Source: DSYU01 sp964437595
Lineage (GTDB): Bacteria; Chloroflexota; Anaerolineae; Anaerolineales; Anaerolineaceae
DNA: 64,000 bases
Reading direction: 5' to 3'
NCBI GenBank assembly: GCA_964437595.1
Contig: CAYTHO010000010.1
Coordinates: 1-64,000, forward strand
Positions 16,557 to 25,995 of this stretch are shown here, one piece after another (position 1 is the first letter of the stretch; each line of letters begins with the position of its first letter). The translations under genes were made by a program, and so were the position numbers. The notes beneath the pieces were generated by a model that saw only the letters and a program-made list of their open reading frames with translations, had not been told where the DNA came from and searched no databases.

Positions 16557-16597
16557 TAAAACCTCCGCAACTGGGCTGCAAATTGCGGAGGTTTTTT
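16557..16597. terminator. bidirectional intrinsic terminator between aminotransferase and sod
   Basis: CCTCCGCAA (16562-16570) and TTGCGGAGG (16583-16591) form a nine-base-pair stem, with AAAA before it and TTTTTT after it. Both converging genes can use it. Confidence 0.88.
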
Positions 16598-16598
16598 A

Positions 16599-17210
16599 TT
16601 ATTTGCCCTGCTGGAAGCGCCGTTCAGCTTCCTGCCAGTTAACCACGTTCCACCAGTTCGACAAATATTCGGCCCGGCGGTTCTGATACTTTAGATAGTA
16701 GGCGTGCTCCCAAACGTCCACACCGATCACCGGGAACAGGCCTTCGGCCAATGGGGTATCCTGGTTGGGGGTGGAATGGATGACGAGCTTGCCGTCATTG
16801 TGCTTGCTCAACCAGGCCCAACCGCTGCCAAAGCGGCCCAACCCGGCTTTTTCGATCTGCTCTTTGAAGCTGGCAAAACTGCCAAAGGTGGAGCGGATAG
16901 CCTCGCCCAGGCTGCCGGTTGGCTCGCCGCCGCGGTTCGGTCCCATAACGGCCCAATAAATATTGTGGTTGTAATATCCGCCGCCATTATTGCGCACGAC
17001 CGTGCGGATATCTTCCGGAATTCGGTTCAGATCACTCAAGATTTGCTCAATGCTCAAACTGCCGAGCTCAGGATGTTTTTCCAGAGCAGCATTCAAATTG
17101 GTCAGGTAAGTCTGGTGGTGCTTGCTGTAGTGCAATTCCACGGTTTTTGCGTCAATCGATGGCTCAAGCGCATCGTAAGCATACGGAAGGGACAGCATTT
17201 CAAAAGCCAT
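16599..17210 (-). CDS. sodB: superoxide dismutase (Fe/Mn)
   Basis: A 203-residue cytoplasmic Fe/Mn superoxide dismutase that converts superoxide to oxygen and hydrogen peroxide. The N-terminal helices contain LPYAYDALEPSIDAKTVELHYSKHH in pieces (metal ligand His in LHYSKHHQTY), a second ligand in YYNHNIYWAVM, and the C-terminal metal motif DVWEHAYYLKYQNRRAEYL (Asp and His). Metal preference is not certain from sequence alone, so sodA and sodB are both possible symbols. A consensus promoter precedes it. In a largely fermentative or anaerobic lineage this gives oxygen protection. Confidence 0.95.
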   Translation of the reverse strand: MAFEMLSLPYAYDALEPSIDAKTVELHYSKHHQTYLTNLNAALEKHPELGSLSIEQILSDLNRIPEDIRTVVRNNGGGYYNHNIYWAVMGPNRGGEPTGSLGEAIRSTFGSFASFKEQIEKAGLGRFGSGWAWLSKHNDGKLVIHSTPNQDTPLAEGLFPVIGVDVWEHAYYLKYQNRRAEYLSNWWNVVNWQEAERRFQQGK

Positions 17211-17284
17211 AGGTTACTCCTGAATTATGTTGATTTCAAAGTGGTTGATCGATCCCCTAAGGCAGGATCTTTTATCGATAACTA

Positions 17285-17313
17285 ATTTTAATTATTTAGG
17301 TAGTATTTGTCAA
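17285..17313 (-). promoter_or_regulatory. sigma-70 promoter of sod
   Basis: On the minus strand a perfect TTGACA (17308-17313), a 17-base spacer and TAAAAT (17285-17290) lie about 75 bases before the sod start codon. Confidence 0.75.
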
Positions 17314-17397
17314 AATTATGTCTAACCTTGCTACCTGTCTATGTTGTGCAGAGGGTATTCACCATGCTACTTAAGCTGGGAAAGGCAAATCCGGGCC

Positions 17398-19392
17398 TTA
17401 TTGCGGTGAAAGAATTTCAAAAATATACACGCCCTGCTGCATATAAACGAGACGCAAGCCAGGGCAAGACGAGAGCATCTCGGGCTGCAATGCGCCCTGC
17501 CCCTGGCGGACGTATACGTGGGTCAGGCCGGCTTCGCGGATCAGGCTCCAGAAGTCATCGGTACAGCCATTGAACTTTGATGAACGCGCGGCCCAATCGT
17601 TTATTTGTAGAGCGTAATCTTGCGCGCCCCAATTGTACATGATGGGCGGCACCAGGCTGTAGCGCCCGGCATAGGGCATCAGCCAGGCAGCGCCGTCCGC
17701 ACCCCGGTACACCTGCCCCTGCCAGATGACGGAATTATTGTAGAACCGAGCATCGGGCGGGGTGTGTTCTTTGATCCAATCTAACGCCTGCACATCCGCA
17801 GGCAGGGCCAGAACGGTATCAGCATTGACCATATCCTGCGCATCGCGCAGTCCCCAGACCAGGAAGAGAGCGCTTATCAGCGCCAGTACAATCCACCCAA
17901 CCGCCGGGCGAATGCGCCTGGATGCCGCCTCGGCGCCAGAAGCGAGCAGGTCCGCCAGCAAGACTGCCGCCGGGAAGAACAGGACAATTGAATAATGGTC
18001 CGGGCGGAACGGGCCCAGGCGCGGCGCCAGCGGCAGGGACAGCAAGCCAATGACGAGCGCCCAACTTATCAACGCAGCCAGACGTTGATCCCGGCGCCGC
18101 TCCCAAACGGCTGCGGCCCGACCCCCAATCAGGCGCAGCAGCGCGAACAGCGCCCCCACAGCAGCCATGCCCATTAATATGTAATTGCGGCGCGGCCCAA
18201 TGAGGTACCAGAGGTACTGGGCATAATCGGTTGTGCTTTTGCGGGCCGCTTCGCTCTGCTCGAGCGGATTGGTCACAGTGACGCGGGCCTCCGCGCTGAA
18301 ATCGCGCCAGGTCTGCAGCAGCCAGGGCGATACGAGAAGGACGCCCAGCAGGGCCAGCACCGCCAGCCTGGCAGGCGGCAGCCAGCACCTGGGGTCGCGA
18401 ACGCCTTTGAGGATGCCGGGCAGCGCGATGATCAGCAAGAACAGCGCGGTCAACAGCAGGATAAAATAATGGGTTACCCCCTGGGCGGCAACCAGCAGCA
18501 CCAGGCGGACCCAACCCGACAGGCGGCGGGGCTGGTCGCGCACTTCGAACGCAGCCGCCAGGGTGGGACCCAGCAGGAGCAGGCCGGTAAGGAGCGTATA
18601 ACGGCCCCAGGTCAGGTAATAGGCTGGCATTTGAAAATCGAAGCCGACCAGCAGCGCGGCCAGGTACGGCGCGATCATAGAAGCCGCCAGGCGGGGCAGG
18701 CGGGCGCCAAAATCTGCCAGCGGCGGCTCGGAATCCGCTTCTGCCAGCGGGCCGGTGATAACCTCCGCCGCCCGGTAAACGGAAACCGCCACCAGCGCGT
18801 TCAGCACCTGTCCAAATGCCAGCGCTGCCTGCGCGCTGGACAGGCCGGATAGCGATATAAATAGTGCGGCGATCAGGTGGAAGCCGTAGTGGTACGAGAA
18901 CGACACGGGCAGGTAAGGGGTCAGGTCTGCGGGCAGGCCGCCGTGTTCAAGGATCATGCGAATGATGAGGAAGTGCTGTACGGAATCGACCCAGTTGGGC
19001 AGCGCCAGCGGGCGCGCCTGGTACAGCCGCCAGGCTACCAGCCCGACCAGGAACAGCACAGACAGCAGCCCGCTGGCCCACCAGCCGATATTCTTCACTG
19101 CGCCGAACGAAATGGCGCGCCGTTTGATGACCCCGGCCAGCGCCAGCAGCAGGCACAGCCCATACAGGCCAGCAACCACGCCCCCACTCACCCGCACCCC
19201 GGCTAAGAACAACCCCAGGGCAACCAGCGACTGGACGGCAATGCTCAACGCCACGGCATCCGCCAGGAGTGAGAAGAGGCTCCGGCGGCGCGGGGCCTGA
19301 TCCTTGGGCAGCCAGGCCAGCAGCGCACCACCTGGGACCAGCAGCACCAGCAGGGCCGCGATGAAAAACTGTCCGATCGAAATTCCGTCCAA
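17398..19392 (-). CDS. multi-pass membrane protein, GT-C glycosyltransferase-like
   Basis: A 664-residue integral membrane protein with at least twelve hydrophobic helices. The first external loop after about residue 130 has the acidic segment NWVDSVQHFLIIRMILEHGG, followed by VSFSYHYGFHLIAALF, an arrangement seen in GT-C-type glycosyltransferases that use lipid-linked sugars. The soluble C-terminal part (about 550-664) has HTPPDARFYNNSVIWQGQVY and ends in YMQQGVYIFEIL. No donor or acceptor can be assigned. It is downstream of rpoD on the same strand, with an 81-base gap. The call rests on topology and the acidic loop rather than a diagnostic motif. Confidence 0.65.
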   Translation of the reverse strand: MDGISIGQFFIAALLVLLVPGGALLAWLPKDQAPRRRSLFSLLADAVALSIAVQSLVALGLFLAGVRVSGGVVAGLYGLCLLLALAGVIKRRAISFGAVKNIGWWASGLLSVLFLVGLVAWRLYQARPLALPNWVDSVQHFLIIRMILEHGGLPADLTPYLPVSFSYHYGFHLIAALFISLSGLSSAQAALAFGQVLNALVAVSVYRAAEVITGPLAEADSEPPLADFGARLPRLAASMIAPYLAALLVGFDFQMPAYYLTWGRYTLLTGLLLLGPTLAAAFEVRDQPRRLSGWVRLVLLVAAQGVTHYFILLLTALFLLIIALPGILKGVRDPRCWLPPARLAVLALLGVLLVSPWLLQTWRDFSAEARVTVTNPLEQSEAARKSTTDYAQYLWYLIGPRRNYILMGMAAVGALFALLRLIGGRAAAVWERRRDQRLAALISWALVIGLLSLPLAPRLGPFRPDHYSIVLFFPAAVLLADLLASGAEAASRRIRPAVGWIVLALISALFLVWGLRDAQDMVNADTVLALPADVQALDWIKEHTPPDARFYNNSVIWQGQVYRGADGAAWLMPYAGRYSLVPPIMYNWGAQDYALQINDWAARSSKFNGCTDDFWSLIREAGLTHVYVRQGQGALQPEMLSSCPGLRLVYMQQGVYIFEILSPQ

Positions 19393-19473
19393 TGCGCAGC
19401 AGCTCGCGATCGTTCAAAAAAAGCCCCGGTCTTGCCTGTTTATGGGCAGCCCGGGGCAGTGGCGTTCATCGTT

Positions 19474-21225
19474 TTACGACAGGTACTCGCGCAGGTGCCG
19501 GCTGCGGGTTGGGTGGCGCAACTTGCGCAGGGCCTTGGCTTCGATCTGGCGGATGCGCTCGCGAGTTACATTGAAGTAACGGCTCACCTCTTCCAGCGTG
19601 TGATCTTTGCCATCGATCAGGCCGAAACGCAGTTCCAGAACCTGGCGCTCCCGTTCCGAGAGCGCGCCCAGGGCGCTCTGCACCTGCTCGCGCAGCATTT
19701 CCCGGGCGGCGGCATCCATCGGCTCCAGCGCTTCATCATCCTCGATAAAGTCGCCCAACTGGCTGCTTTCCTCATCGCCCACCGGGCGCTCCAGTGAAAC
19801 AGGCTCTTCCGCTGACTGAAGGATGCGCTGCACTTTGGCTGTTGCCCAACTCCAGCGGCGGTTGACCTCGGTATCGACCGGGGTGTTTTCCTTGCGCGCG
19901 TGCTTAATCGCGCGGGTATCTTCATCCGAAAGCAGTCCAGCCTCCAGGGCCAGCTCTTCCGCGGTTGGCTCGCGGCCCAACTGCTGCACCATCGAGCGTT
20001 GAACGCGCAGCAGGCGGGTGATCGCCTCAAACAGGTGCACGGGGATGCGAATGGTGCGCGCCTGTTCGGCAATGTAGCGGCTGATCGACTGGCGAATCCA
20101 CCAGGTGGCGTAGGTGCTGAACTTGAACCCGCGGGTGGGGTCGAATTTAGTGACCGCGCGCAGCAGGCCCAGGTTTCCCTCCTGGATCAGATCCAGGAAG
20201 GAAATGCCGCGACCCAGGTAGCGCTTGGCGATACTGACCACCAGGCGCAGGTTCGCGCGGATGAGAGTCTGGTTGGCTTCATCGGCCCGGCGGCGAACCG
20301 CATCCACCTCGGCAGACAGCTCCGGCTCGCCAGGCAGGTGCTTGTTGAAGAATTCCAATTCCGGCAGCTTGGTCTCGCGCTGCAGGTAGGTCATCATCGG
20401 CGCGGCGACCTCGGTGGGCATCAGGTAAATGCTCATGAAAACGATGAAGGCGTGACGTACCAGCCCATCCCACAGCGAATCCTTGCCCCACAGGCCGTTA
20501 TCCAGGTAGGTGCGCAGATAAGAAGGCTCGTCTGCCTGCCACTGGCGACGCAACATCTGCGCCTCGGAGAGAATCAGGGTTAGATCTGGGATCTCACCCT
20601 GCTGGATGCTCTGGGCATCCTCCAGCATGCGCGCCCAGGCGGTGATCATCTCGCGCGCCACCGTCAGATAAATCTGGCGGTAGCGGTTGGCGCTGTCAGC
20701 GGGGATGTGGTTGTTCAGGGTATCGATATGGCGGTCGGCTTCGATGCGCGCAGCCAGGCGGAATTCGCTGTCTGCGTCCAGCAGATTGATCTGTCCGATT
20801 TCTTTAAGATACAGGCGTACCGGGTCTTCGGAGAGTTCAATGGCGACCATTGAAGGTCCCAGGGCTTCCAATGGGTCTTCCAAAGCCAGGTCAGACCAAT
20901 CCTCAACCACCGCCGGGTTGGGTTCTTCCACCTCCGGTTCTTCCTTTTCCAGGAATTCTTCCTCTTCAACCACTGGAATGCCGTCTTCAGGCGCGGCCTT
21001 TTCGGGCGATTTATTACCACGCTCGCGATCATTGCGATCGGATCGCTCTGGGCGAGCGGCAGAACCACGAGCCGGGCGAGGGCGCCCATTCTGCTCATTC
21101 AGCCCGCTACGAAGCGGCCTCGATGCTGCTCGCTTTGGCGCAGCATCTTTCGATACGGGCGTTCGCTTGCTCGCCCGCTCTTCTGGGTTCGTGCTTTCGT
21201 TGGTAGGTTTCTTCTTCCGAGCCAT
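19474..21225 (-). CDS. rpoD: primary RNA polymerase sigma factor (sigma-70)
   Basis: The housekeeping sigma subunit, 583 residues. Region 1.2 is DPVRLYLKEIGQINLLDADS; a non-conserved insert follows; region 2 is LRLVVSIAKRYLGRGISFLD with QEGNLGLLRAVTKFDP and the -10 binding stretch TYATWWIRQSISRYI; region 3 is RTIRIPVHLFEAITRL; region 4 has the -35 recognition helix in HTLEEVSRYFNVTRERIRQI. In place of a classical region 1.1 the first 85 or so residues are low-complexity and charged (Lys, Arg, Pro, Ser), followed by an acidic segment. It lies 30 bases after dnaG, the conserved macromolecular synthesis arrangement. Confidence 0.95.
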   Translation of the reverse strand: MARKKKPTNESTNPEERASKRTPVSKDAAPKRAASRPLRSGLNEQNGRPRPARGSAARPERSDRNDRERGNKSPEKAAPEDGIPVVEEEEFLEKEEPEVEEPNPAVVEDWSDLALEDPLEALGPSMVAIELSEDPVRLYLKEIGQINLLDADSEFRLAARIEADRHIDTLNNHIPADSANRYRQIYLTVAREMITAWARMLEDAQSIQQGEIPDLTLILSEAQMLRRQWQADEPSYLRTYLDNGLWGKDSLWDGLVRHAFIVFMSIYLMPTEVAAPMMTYLQRETKLPELEFFNKHLPGEPELSAEVDAVRRRADEANQTLIRANLRLVVSIAKRYLGRGISFLDLIQEGNLGLLRAVTKFDPTRGFKFSTYATWWIRQSISRYIAEQARTIRIPVHLFEAITRLLRVQRSMVQQLGREPTAEELALEAGLLSDEDTRAIKHARKENTPVDTEVNRRWSWATAKVQRILQSAEEPVSLERPVGDEESSQLGDFIEDDEALEPMDAAAREMLREQVQSALGALSERERQVLELRFGLIDGKDHTLEEVSRYFNVTRERIRQIEAKALRKLRHPTRSRHLREYLS

Positions 21226-21255
21226 GTTACAAATATACCATAGTTTAATTTTTCG

Positions 21256-23178
21256 CTAGTCTAACTGAACAGGCTGACCAAGAATTTTATCCAGATTTTT
21301 TAAGACTCGGCTGCACTGCAGCATTACCTGGTGAATGCCTTGAAAATCATCGAGGCGCTGGCTGCCCTCTTCCTGTTGAATATCGCGCTGCATGAAGATG
21401 AGCTGGTCAACATGCGCGCGGGTGCGGATCTGGCGCAGGTTCAGGACCGTTTGTATCAGATCCTCGACCAGCTTTTCTGTTGGCGGTTCGCCCTGCAGGA
21501 ATGGACGAAGCAGTTCTTGCACCAGGTCTTGCAGCGCCTCTGGCATTTTTTCATGGAGGTACTGGTTGGCATCCATATCATCCTGCTCCAGCGATTGGAT
21601 AATTACCGCGGCAACCATCTGCCGGTCCACCTGCTCGAAATCCTGAACGGAAAGGCGGCTGAGCCCGGCTTTTTGCAGAATCCGGTCGAGCATGTAGAGC
21701 ATTTCAGGCTGGCGCAGCAGCAGGCGCAGGCAGTGCGTCTCGAGCGATACTTCCCGGCTTTGCCCGGCCTGCAATGGAGGGGGGGCCGGTTCCGGGCGCG
21801 CTGCCGGAGGGCCAGATGGATGACGGCGAACGGGACGAGCCAGTGGTTTTGCCCCCAGAAGGGAACGCTCATCCACACGCAGCAGGCGCGCCAGCCGCTG
21901 CCGGTAGGCCTCGCGTTCGACTGAGTCCGGCACATCCTCCACCAGCGGCAGTACCTGGGCCGCAATCTCACTTTTCACCTTCGGATCGTCCAAGTCGCGA
22001 TCGGCAGCCAGCGTTTCCATCACGTGAACAACAATAGGCCGGGCGGCCTCGACAATCCGCGACCATTCCTGCGGGTCGCGCAGGACGATCTCATCCGGGT
22101 CCTGCCCTTCGGGAAGGGTGGTGACCCGCAGGTCGGCTTCCAGGCGGGCTTCATTACGCAGCAGACCGCGCGCGTCAAAGGCCAGCTCAGTGGAATGATC
22201 CATGGCCTGGCGAGCAAGCTCCAGGCCGCGCAGCGTAGCTTTCTGACCCGCGGCATCGGGGTCCAGCGCCAGCACGATGCGGCGGGTGAGCCGTTTGAGC
22301 ATACGTAACTGGTCTTCCGTCAGGGCAGTTCCCATGGGGGAAACCACGTTGGTGAAGCCACACTGGTGCAGGGCGATCACATCCAGATAGCCTTCAACGA
22401 TAATCACCTGGTCTTTTGCGCGAATAGCCTTGCGCGCCTGATCAAGCGCGAACAGCAGGCGGCCTTTGTCGAATACAGCCGTCTGCGGGGAGTTCATAAA
22501 CTTGGGCTGATCCTCGGGGTTGAGGATACGCCCGCCAAAGCCTACCATGCGGCCCGCGCCATCGCGAATGGGGAACATGACCCGGTGGCGGAATTTATCA
22601 TAAATCCCCTCACCACTCTGGCGCTCAGTCACCAGCCCGGCCTGGAGCAAATCACTGGCAGAATAACCCTTAGCGGTGAAGTAGTGGATGAGGGCATCCC
22701 AGGATTCGGGCGCGTACCCCAATCCAAAGGTTTCAATCGCCGCTGGAGTCAGGCCGCGTTTTTGCAGGTAGGCATAGGCTTGCTGGCCGGCGGGGGTCTG
22801 GGTGAGGTGGTGGCGGTAAAAGGTGACGGCCTCTTCTAAGAGGGTTCGCAGACGTTCGTGCTCATCTTCCTCAGCCTGCTTTCCCGGCGTTACCGGGGTC
22901 AGCACCACGCCTGCCCGCTCAGCCAGTACATGGAGCGCCTGGCTGAAGTCCCATCCTTCCTTCTTCATCACAAAGCGAAAAATATCGCCGCCTTCATTAC
23001 ACTGGCCAAAACAGCGCCAGGTGCCTGAATCGGGGAAGACTACGAAGGCTGGCGTGCGCGAGTTGGGGTGAAAGGGGCAAAAACCAATATAATTTTTTCC
23101 GGTACGGCGCAGCTGCACCGACTCGGAAACCAGATCAAGGATATCGACGCGGGCTTTGATCTCGTCTATCGCCGACAT
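21256..23178 (-). CDS. dnaG: DNA primase
   Basis: A 640-residue primase that makes RNA primers for replication. The N-terminal zinc-binding domain has CPFHPNSRTPAF and CFGQCNEGGDIFRF. The catalytic core is of the TOPRIM type with VIIVEGYLDVIALHQ (catalytic glutamate) and LALDPDAAGQKA (metal-binding aspartates), preceded by VMFPIRDGAGRMVGFGGRIL. The C-terminal 190 residues form the helicase-contact domain after a proline-rich linker (about 445-470). Promoter with extended -10 lies upstream; rpoD follows. Confidence 0.96.
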   Translation of the reverse strand: MSAIDEIKARVDILDLVSESVQLRRTGKNYIGFCPFHPNSRTPAFVVFPDSGTWRCFGQCNEGGDIFRFVMKKEGWDFSQALHVLAERAGVVLTPVTPGKQAEEDEHERLRTLLEEAVTFYRHHLTQTPAGQQAYAYLQKRGLTPAAIETFGLGYAPESWDALIHYFTAKGYSASDLLQAGLVTERQSGEGIYDKFRHRVMFPIRDGAGRMVGFGGRILNPEDQPKFMNSPQTAVFDKGRLLFALDQARKAIRAKDQVIIVEGYLDVIALHQCGFTNVVSPMGTALTEDQLRMLKRLTRRIVLALDPDAAGQKATLRGLELARQAMDHSTELAFDARGLLRNEARLEADLRVTTLPEGQDPDEIVLRDPQEWSRIVEAARPIVVHVMETLAADRDLDDPKVKSEIAAQVLPLVEDVPDSVEREAYRQRLARLLRVDERSLLGAKPLARPVRRHPSGPPAARPEPAPPPLQAGQSREVSLETHCLRLLLRQPEMLYMLDRILQKAGLSRLSVQDFEQVDRQMVAAVIIQSLEQDDMDANQYLHEKMPEALQDLVQELLRPFLQGEPPTEKLVEDLIQTVLNLRQIRTRAHVDQLIFMQRDIQQEEGSQRLDDFQGIHQVMLQCSRVLKNLDKILGQPVQLD

Positions 23179-23211
23179 TTATCCGTTCGCTCCACCTATG
23201 TATCGCGTGTA

Positions 23212-23220
23212 ATTATACCA
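23212..23220 (-). promoter_or_regulatory. extended -10 promoter of dnaG-rpoD
   Basis: On the minus strand TGGTATAAT (TG, one base, TATAAT) lies 34 bases before the dnaG start codon. No good -35 box is present at 17 bases, which fits an extended -10 type promoter. Confidence 0.55.
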
Positions 23221-23340
23221 GTTTGGTGGAAATTAAACCTGCTGCTCGAGAGAGCCGCAATTTCACCCATTCTCTTCAATATTCATAAAAAGATGATATA
23301 AACGAAACAGCAATCGAATTACCGAGTTGAAAACCCCCTC

Positions 23341-24744
23341 ATGAGACGCTTTGCAACTGGCCTGATCACAATTATACTCTTTCTGTCCATATTGGCCGGC
23401 TGCGCGCGGCCAGCAATCCTGGATTTTCGTCTTTCACCCACCGCCGCGGCGATGGTGACGATAACATCCCTGCCGCCTGCCCCCACCACCGCACCCACGA
23501 AAAGCCCGCCGACCCCCGCGCCAGAAGACAACACACCAATCTGGGCGCCGAATCCTGTCGACCGCACCCTGCTGCGCATTGATCCACAAAGCGGGTCGGT
23601 GGCGGCTAGTATTGCCATCGAAGGCCGCCCAGATACCGCTATTGTGGGTGAAGGCGCCGTGTGGGTGCTCGACCGCACTTACAATCTGGTGTACCGCATT
23701 GACCCTGACACGAACCGCATCGTTGCTTCTATTCAACTGCCCGCCGGTAAACCCGAAGCGCTGACCGTTGGGGCAGGCTCGGTGTGGGTAGGGATCACGG
23801 GCAGGATTGACCTGGCTGTGCTGTCTCCCGATGAAGAAGATGAAATTTTGCCGCCAGCGACGGTGGTGCAGATTGACCCTGAGACCAACCGCATCCGGAA
23901 ATCGTACCCAATCCAGCCGGTCGGGCAACTGCTGGTCAGCGGATCGAACCTGTGGGTGCTGTCGCGAGCGGTGATCGATACGCCGCTGCAAATCATCGAC
24001 CTGAATTCGGGGCAGGGCATGGTGGTCCCGCTGCGTAATACCCCGCCCTGGCTGCCGGTGGATGCAATCGCGGTGGATGCGGAAAACCTGTGGCTTTTTT
24101 CAGCGGCGCACGGCAAAATTTTCCACGGCACGCCCGACGGGCAAATTCGTTCATCGATCGACCTGGGGCAGCGCCAACCAACCGGCTACGCCGACCTGCT
24201 GCTCACCAGCAGCAGCCTGTGGGCCGCCACCCCTTGGGGCACAGTACTGCAGATTGACCCGCGCACCAACCACATCGACGCCACCATCGAACTCAATGCG
24301 CCGCTGACTTACCTGATCCCCAAAGGCGAGGCAGTATGGGCTTACAGCCAGCAAAGCGGAACGCTGTTTCGCATTGACCCGGCCAGCCGGGCTGTTACCA
24401 GCAAGATCGCTACAGGCAGCTCAGTGCAGCCAACGGTGGTGCCCAGCCCAACCCCGCGAGTGGTGATCTGGAAGCCCTGCCCAGATGCGCCTAACTCGCG
24501 TTTGAAAGTGGGAGACCTGGCTTACGTAAACAACGACCCGCCCGCCCCCAACCGGGTACGCAAGGAGCCCAGCCTGGAAGCGGAAATCCTGGGGCTGATT
24601 GGCCCTGGCGGCAGCATGGAAATCCTCGAAGGGCCCACCTGCGCAAACAATTGGGTGTGGTGGCACATCAAGAACGCTGACATGAACGGCTGGATGGCCG
24701 AAGGGGACAAGGAAAGCTACTGGATGGTACCGCTGTACAAGTAA
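23341..24744 (+). CDS. lipoprotein with beta-propeller and SH3-like domain
   Basis: A 467-residue secreted lipoprotein. The signal peptide ends in the lipobox ILAGC (Cys21), followed by a P/T-rich linker (about 40-62). Residues about 65-365 contain seven or so repeats of the form VDRTLLRIDPQSGSVAASI, NLVYRIDPDTNRIVASI and TVLQIDPRTNHIDATIEL, the YVTN/Vgb-type beta-propeller. The C-terminal about 85 residues (LKVGDLAYVNNDPPAPNRV and WWHIKNADMNGWMAEGD) resemble a bacterial SH3 domain. Substrate binding or signalling at the cell surface is likely; no enzymatic residues are evident. It is divergent from dnaG and convergent with recO. Confidence 0.82.
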   Translation: MRRFATGLITIILFLSILAGCARPAILDFRLSPTAAAMVTITSLPPAPTTAPTKSPPTPAPEDNTPIWAPNPVDRTLLRIDPQSGSVAASIAIEGRPDTAIVGEGAVWVLDRTYNLVYRIDPDTNRIVASIQLPAGKPEALTVGAGSVWVGITGRIDLAVLSPDEEDEILPPATVVQIDPETNRIRKSYPIQPVGQLLVSGSNLWVLSRAVIDTPLQIIDLNSGQGMVVPLRNTPPWLPVDAIAVDAENLWLFSAAHGKIFHGTPDGQIRSSIDLGQRQPTGYADLLLTSSSLWAATPWGTVLQIDPRTNHIDATIELNAPLTYLIPKGEAVWAYSQQSGTLFRIDPASRAVTSKIATGSSVQPTVVPSPTPRVVIWKPCPDAPNSRLKVGDLAYVNNDPPAPNRVRKEPSLEAEILGLIGPGGSMEILEGPTCANNWVWWHIKNADMNGWMAEGDKESYWMVPLYK

Positions 24745-24753
24745 TGAAATGGC

Positions 24754-25524
24754 CTATTCGTTCAGGTCTCTGCGGACCTCGTGGAGAAACGATGGGCTGT
24801 TTAAGCGCCTTTCCAGCAGATAAGTCAGGTAATGGTTTAGCAGGCTTTCCATCTCGCGCCTGACGCCCGGCGCCAGTACAGCCCGGCTGGCTTCTCGGAA
24901 GGTACTACGCTGGTAGTGACGCAGGTATTTCAAGGCCGCCATCGATACAGTGCGGGCGTTGGGTACGTTCGTTCCACAGCGAGGGCAAACCACTCCGCCT
25001 AACTCAGCATCGAAGAACTGGTCTTCGGCCTTGATCTCCGCCCCGCAGCGCGCGCAGGTGGTCAGGTTGGGGCGGAATCCCAGCAAATCCAGCAGGCGGA
25101 TTTCGTAGTAGCGCGCGGCGGGGAAGGCATCTGGCAGGGTGGATATGCGCTCCAGCGTATCCACCAGCAGTTGGAACAGCGGGCGGTTTTCGCCTTCCTC
25201 GTAGGTAAAACGGTCGATCAGCTCGATGATGTATGCCGCATACGCCGTGCGGACCAGGTCTTCGCGCATTGGCAGGTAAGCATTTACCGTTTCAGCCTGA
25301 GTCACGATCCAGAAGTCGCGTCCAGCGGCTAACATGAGTTTGACGTAGGTAAACGGTTCGAGGTGCCCGGCCTTGCGGGAGTGCAGCTTGCGCACCCCTT
25401 TGGCTACGGCGCGCAGCTTGCCGGCCTCGCGGCTGAACAGCACCAGCAGGCGGTCTGCCTCACCCCAGTCGGTATGGCGCAGCACCACCACCTCCGCGCG
25501 CAGCGTTCGTTCAGAGGAGGGCAT
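24754..25524 (-). CDS. recO: DNA repair protein RecO
   Basis: RecO helps load RecA onto SSB-coated single-stranded DNA with RecR. The 256-residue protein has an N-terminal OB fold (AEVVVLRHTDWGEADRLLVL and GKLRAVAKGVRKLHS) and a helical domain with a four-cysteine zinc site (CARCGAEIKAEDQFFDA, then CPRCG). Length is normal. It is the third gene of an operon with the CNNM/CBS protein and cytidine deaminase (six-base gap to the latter). Confidence 0.94.
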   Translation of the reverse strand: MPSSERTLRAEVVVLRHTDWGEADRLLVLFSREAGKLRAVAKGVRKLHSRKAGHLEPFTYVKLMLAAGRDFWIVTQAETVNAYLPMREDLVRTAYAAYIIELIDRFTYEEGENRPLFQLLVDTLERISTLPDAFPAARYYEIRLLDLLGFRPNLTTCARCGAEIKAEDQFFDAELGGVVCPRCGTNVPNARTVSMAALKYLRHYQRSTFREASRAVLAPGVRREMESLLNHYLTYLLERRLNSPSFLHEVRRDLNE

Positions 25525-25530
25525 GGAAGC

Positions 25531-25995
25531 TCACGCTCCAGGCGGATTGTTCGATTCTTTGTCCGAACGATCTTGCGTGTGGTCACTCGACAAATCGCGC
25601 GGCAGGAAGGCCCCTGGCAGCAGATCGGACACCAGGATTTCCTGGAGAACCTTTCCGCTGGCATCAGCAATTATTACCAATATATCCGTTCCAAACTCGG
25701 CCAGCACCTGGCGGCAGGACCCGCAAGGCGTGCCGCCGTTCGAGGTGACCACAGCGATGGCCACAAAACTGCGCTCACCTTCCGAAACAGCCTTATAAAC
25801 AGCCACGCGCTCCGCACACATGGTGGTGGGATAGGCGGCATTTTCCACATTGACGCCGTCATACACTTTGCCCGATTCGGTCAGCAGCGCGGCCCCCACC
25901 GCATACTGCGAGTATGGGGCATATGCCCAGCGCCGCGCCTGTGCGGCTGTTTCGATGAGCCGCTGGCGCAGCTCATCACTCAACGGAGCTGCCAT
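25531..25995 (-). CDS. cdd: cytidine deaminase
   Basis: A 154-residue homotetramer-class cytidine deaminase of pyrimidine salvage (cytidine or deoxycytidine to uridine). The zinc site is given by MCAERVAVYKAV (Cys ligand and catalytic Glu) and GGTPCGSCRQVLAEF (two Cys ligands); the substrate loop is YAVGAALLTESGKVYDGVNVE. The C-terminal 25 residues after LLPGAFL are a polar extension beyond the usual length of about 130. It overlaps the CNNM/CBS gene by 20 bases and is followed by recO. Confidence 0.95.
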   Translation of the reverse strand: MAAPLSDELRQRLIETAAQARRWAYAPYSQYAVGAALLTESGKVYDGVNVENAAYPTTMCAERVAVYKAVSEGERSFVAIAVVTSNGGTPCGSCRQVLAEFGTDILVIIADASGKVLQEILVSDLLPGAFLPRDLSSDHTQDRSDKESNNPPGA

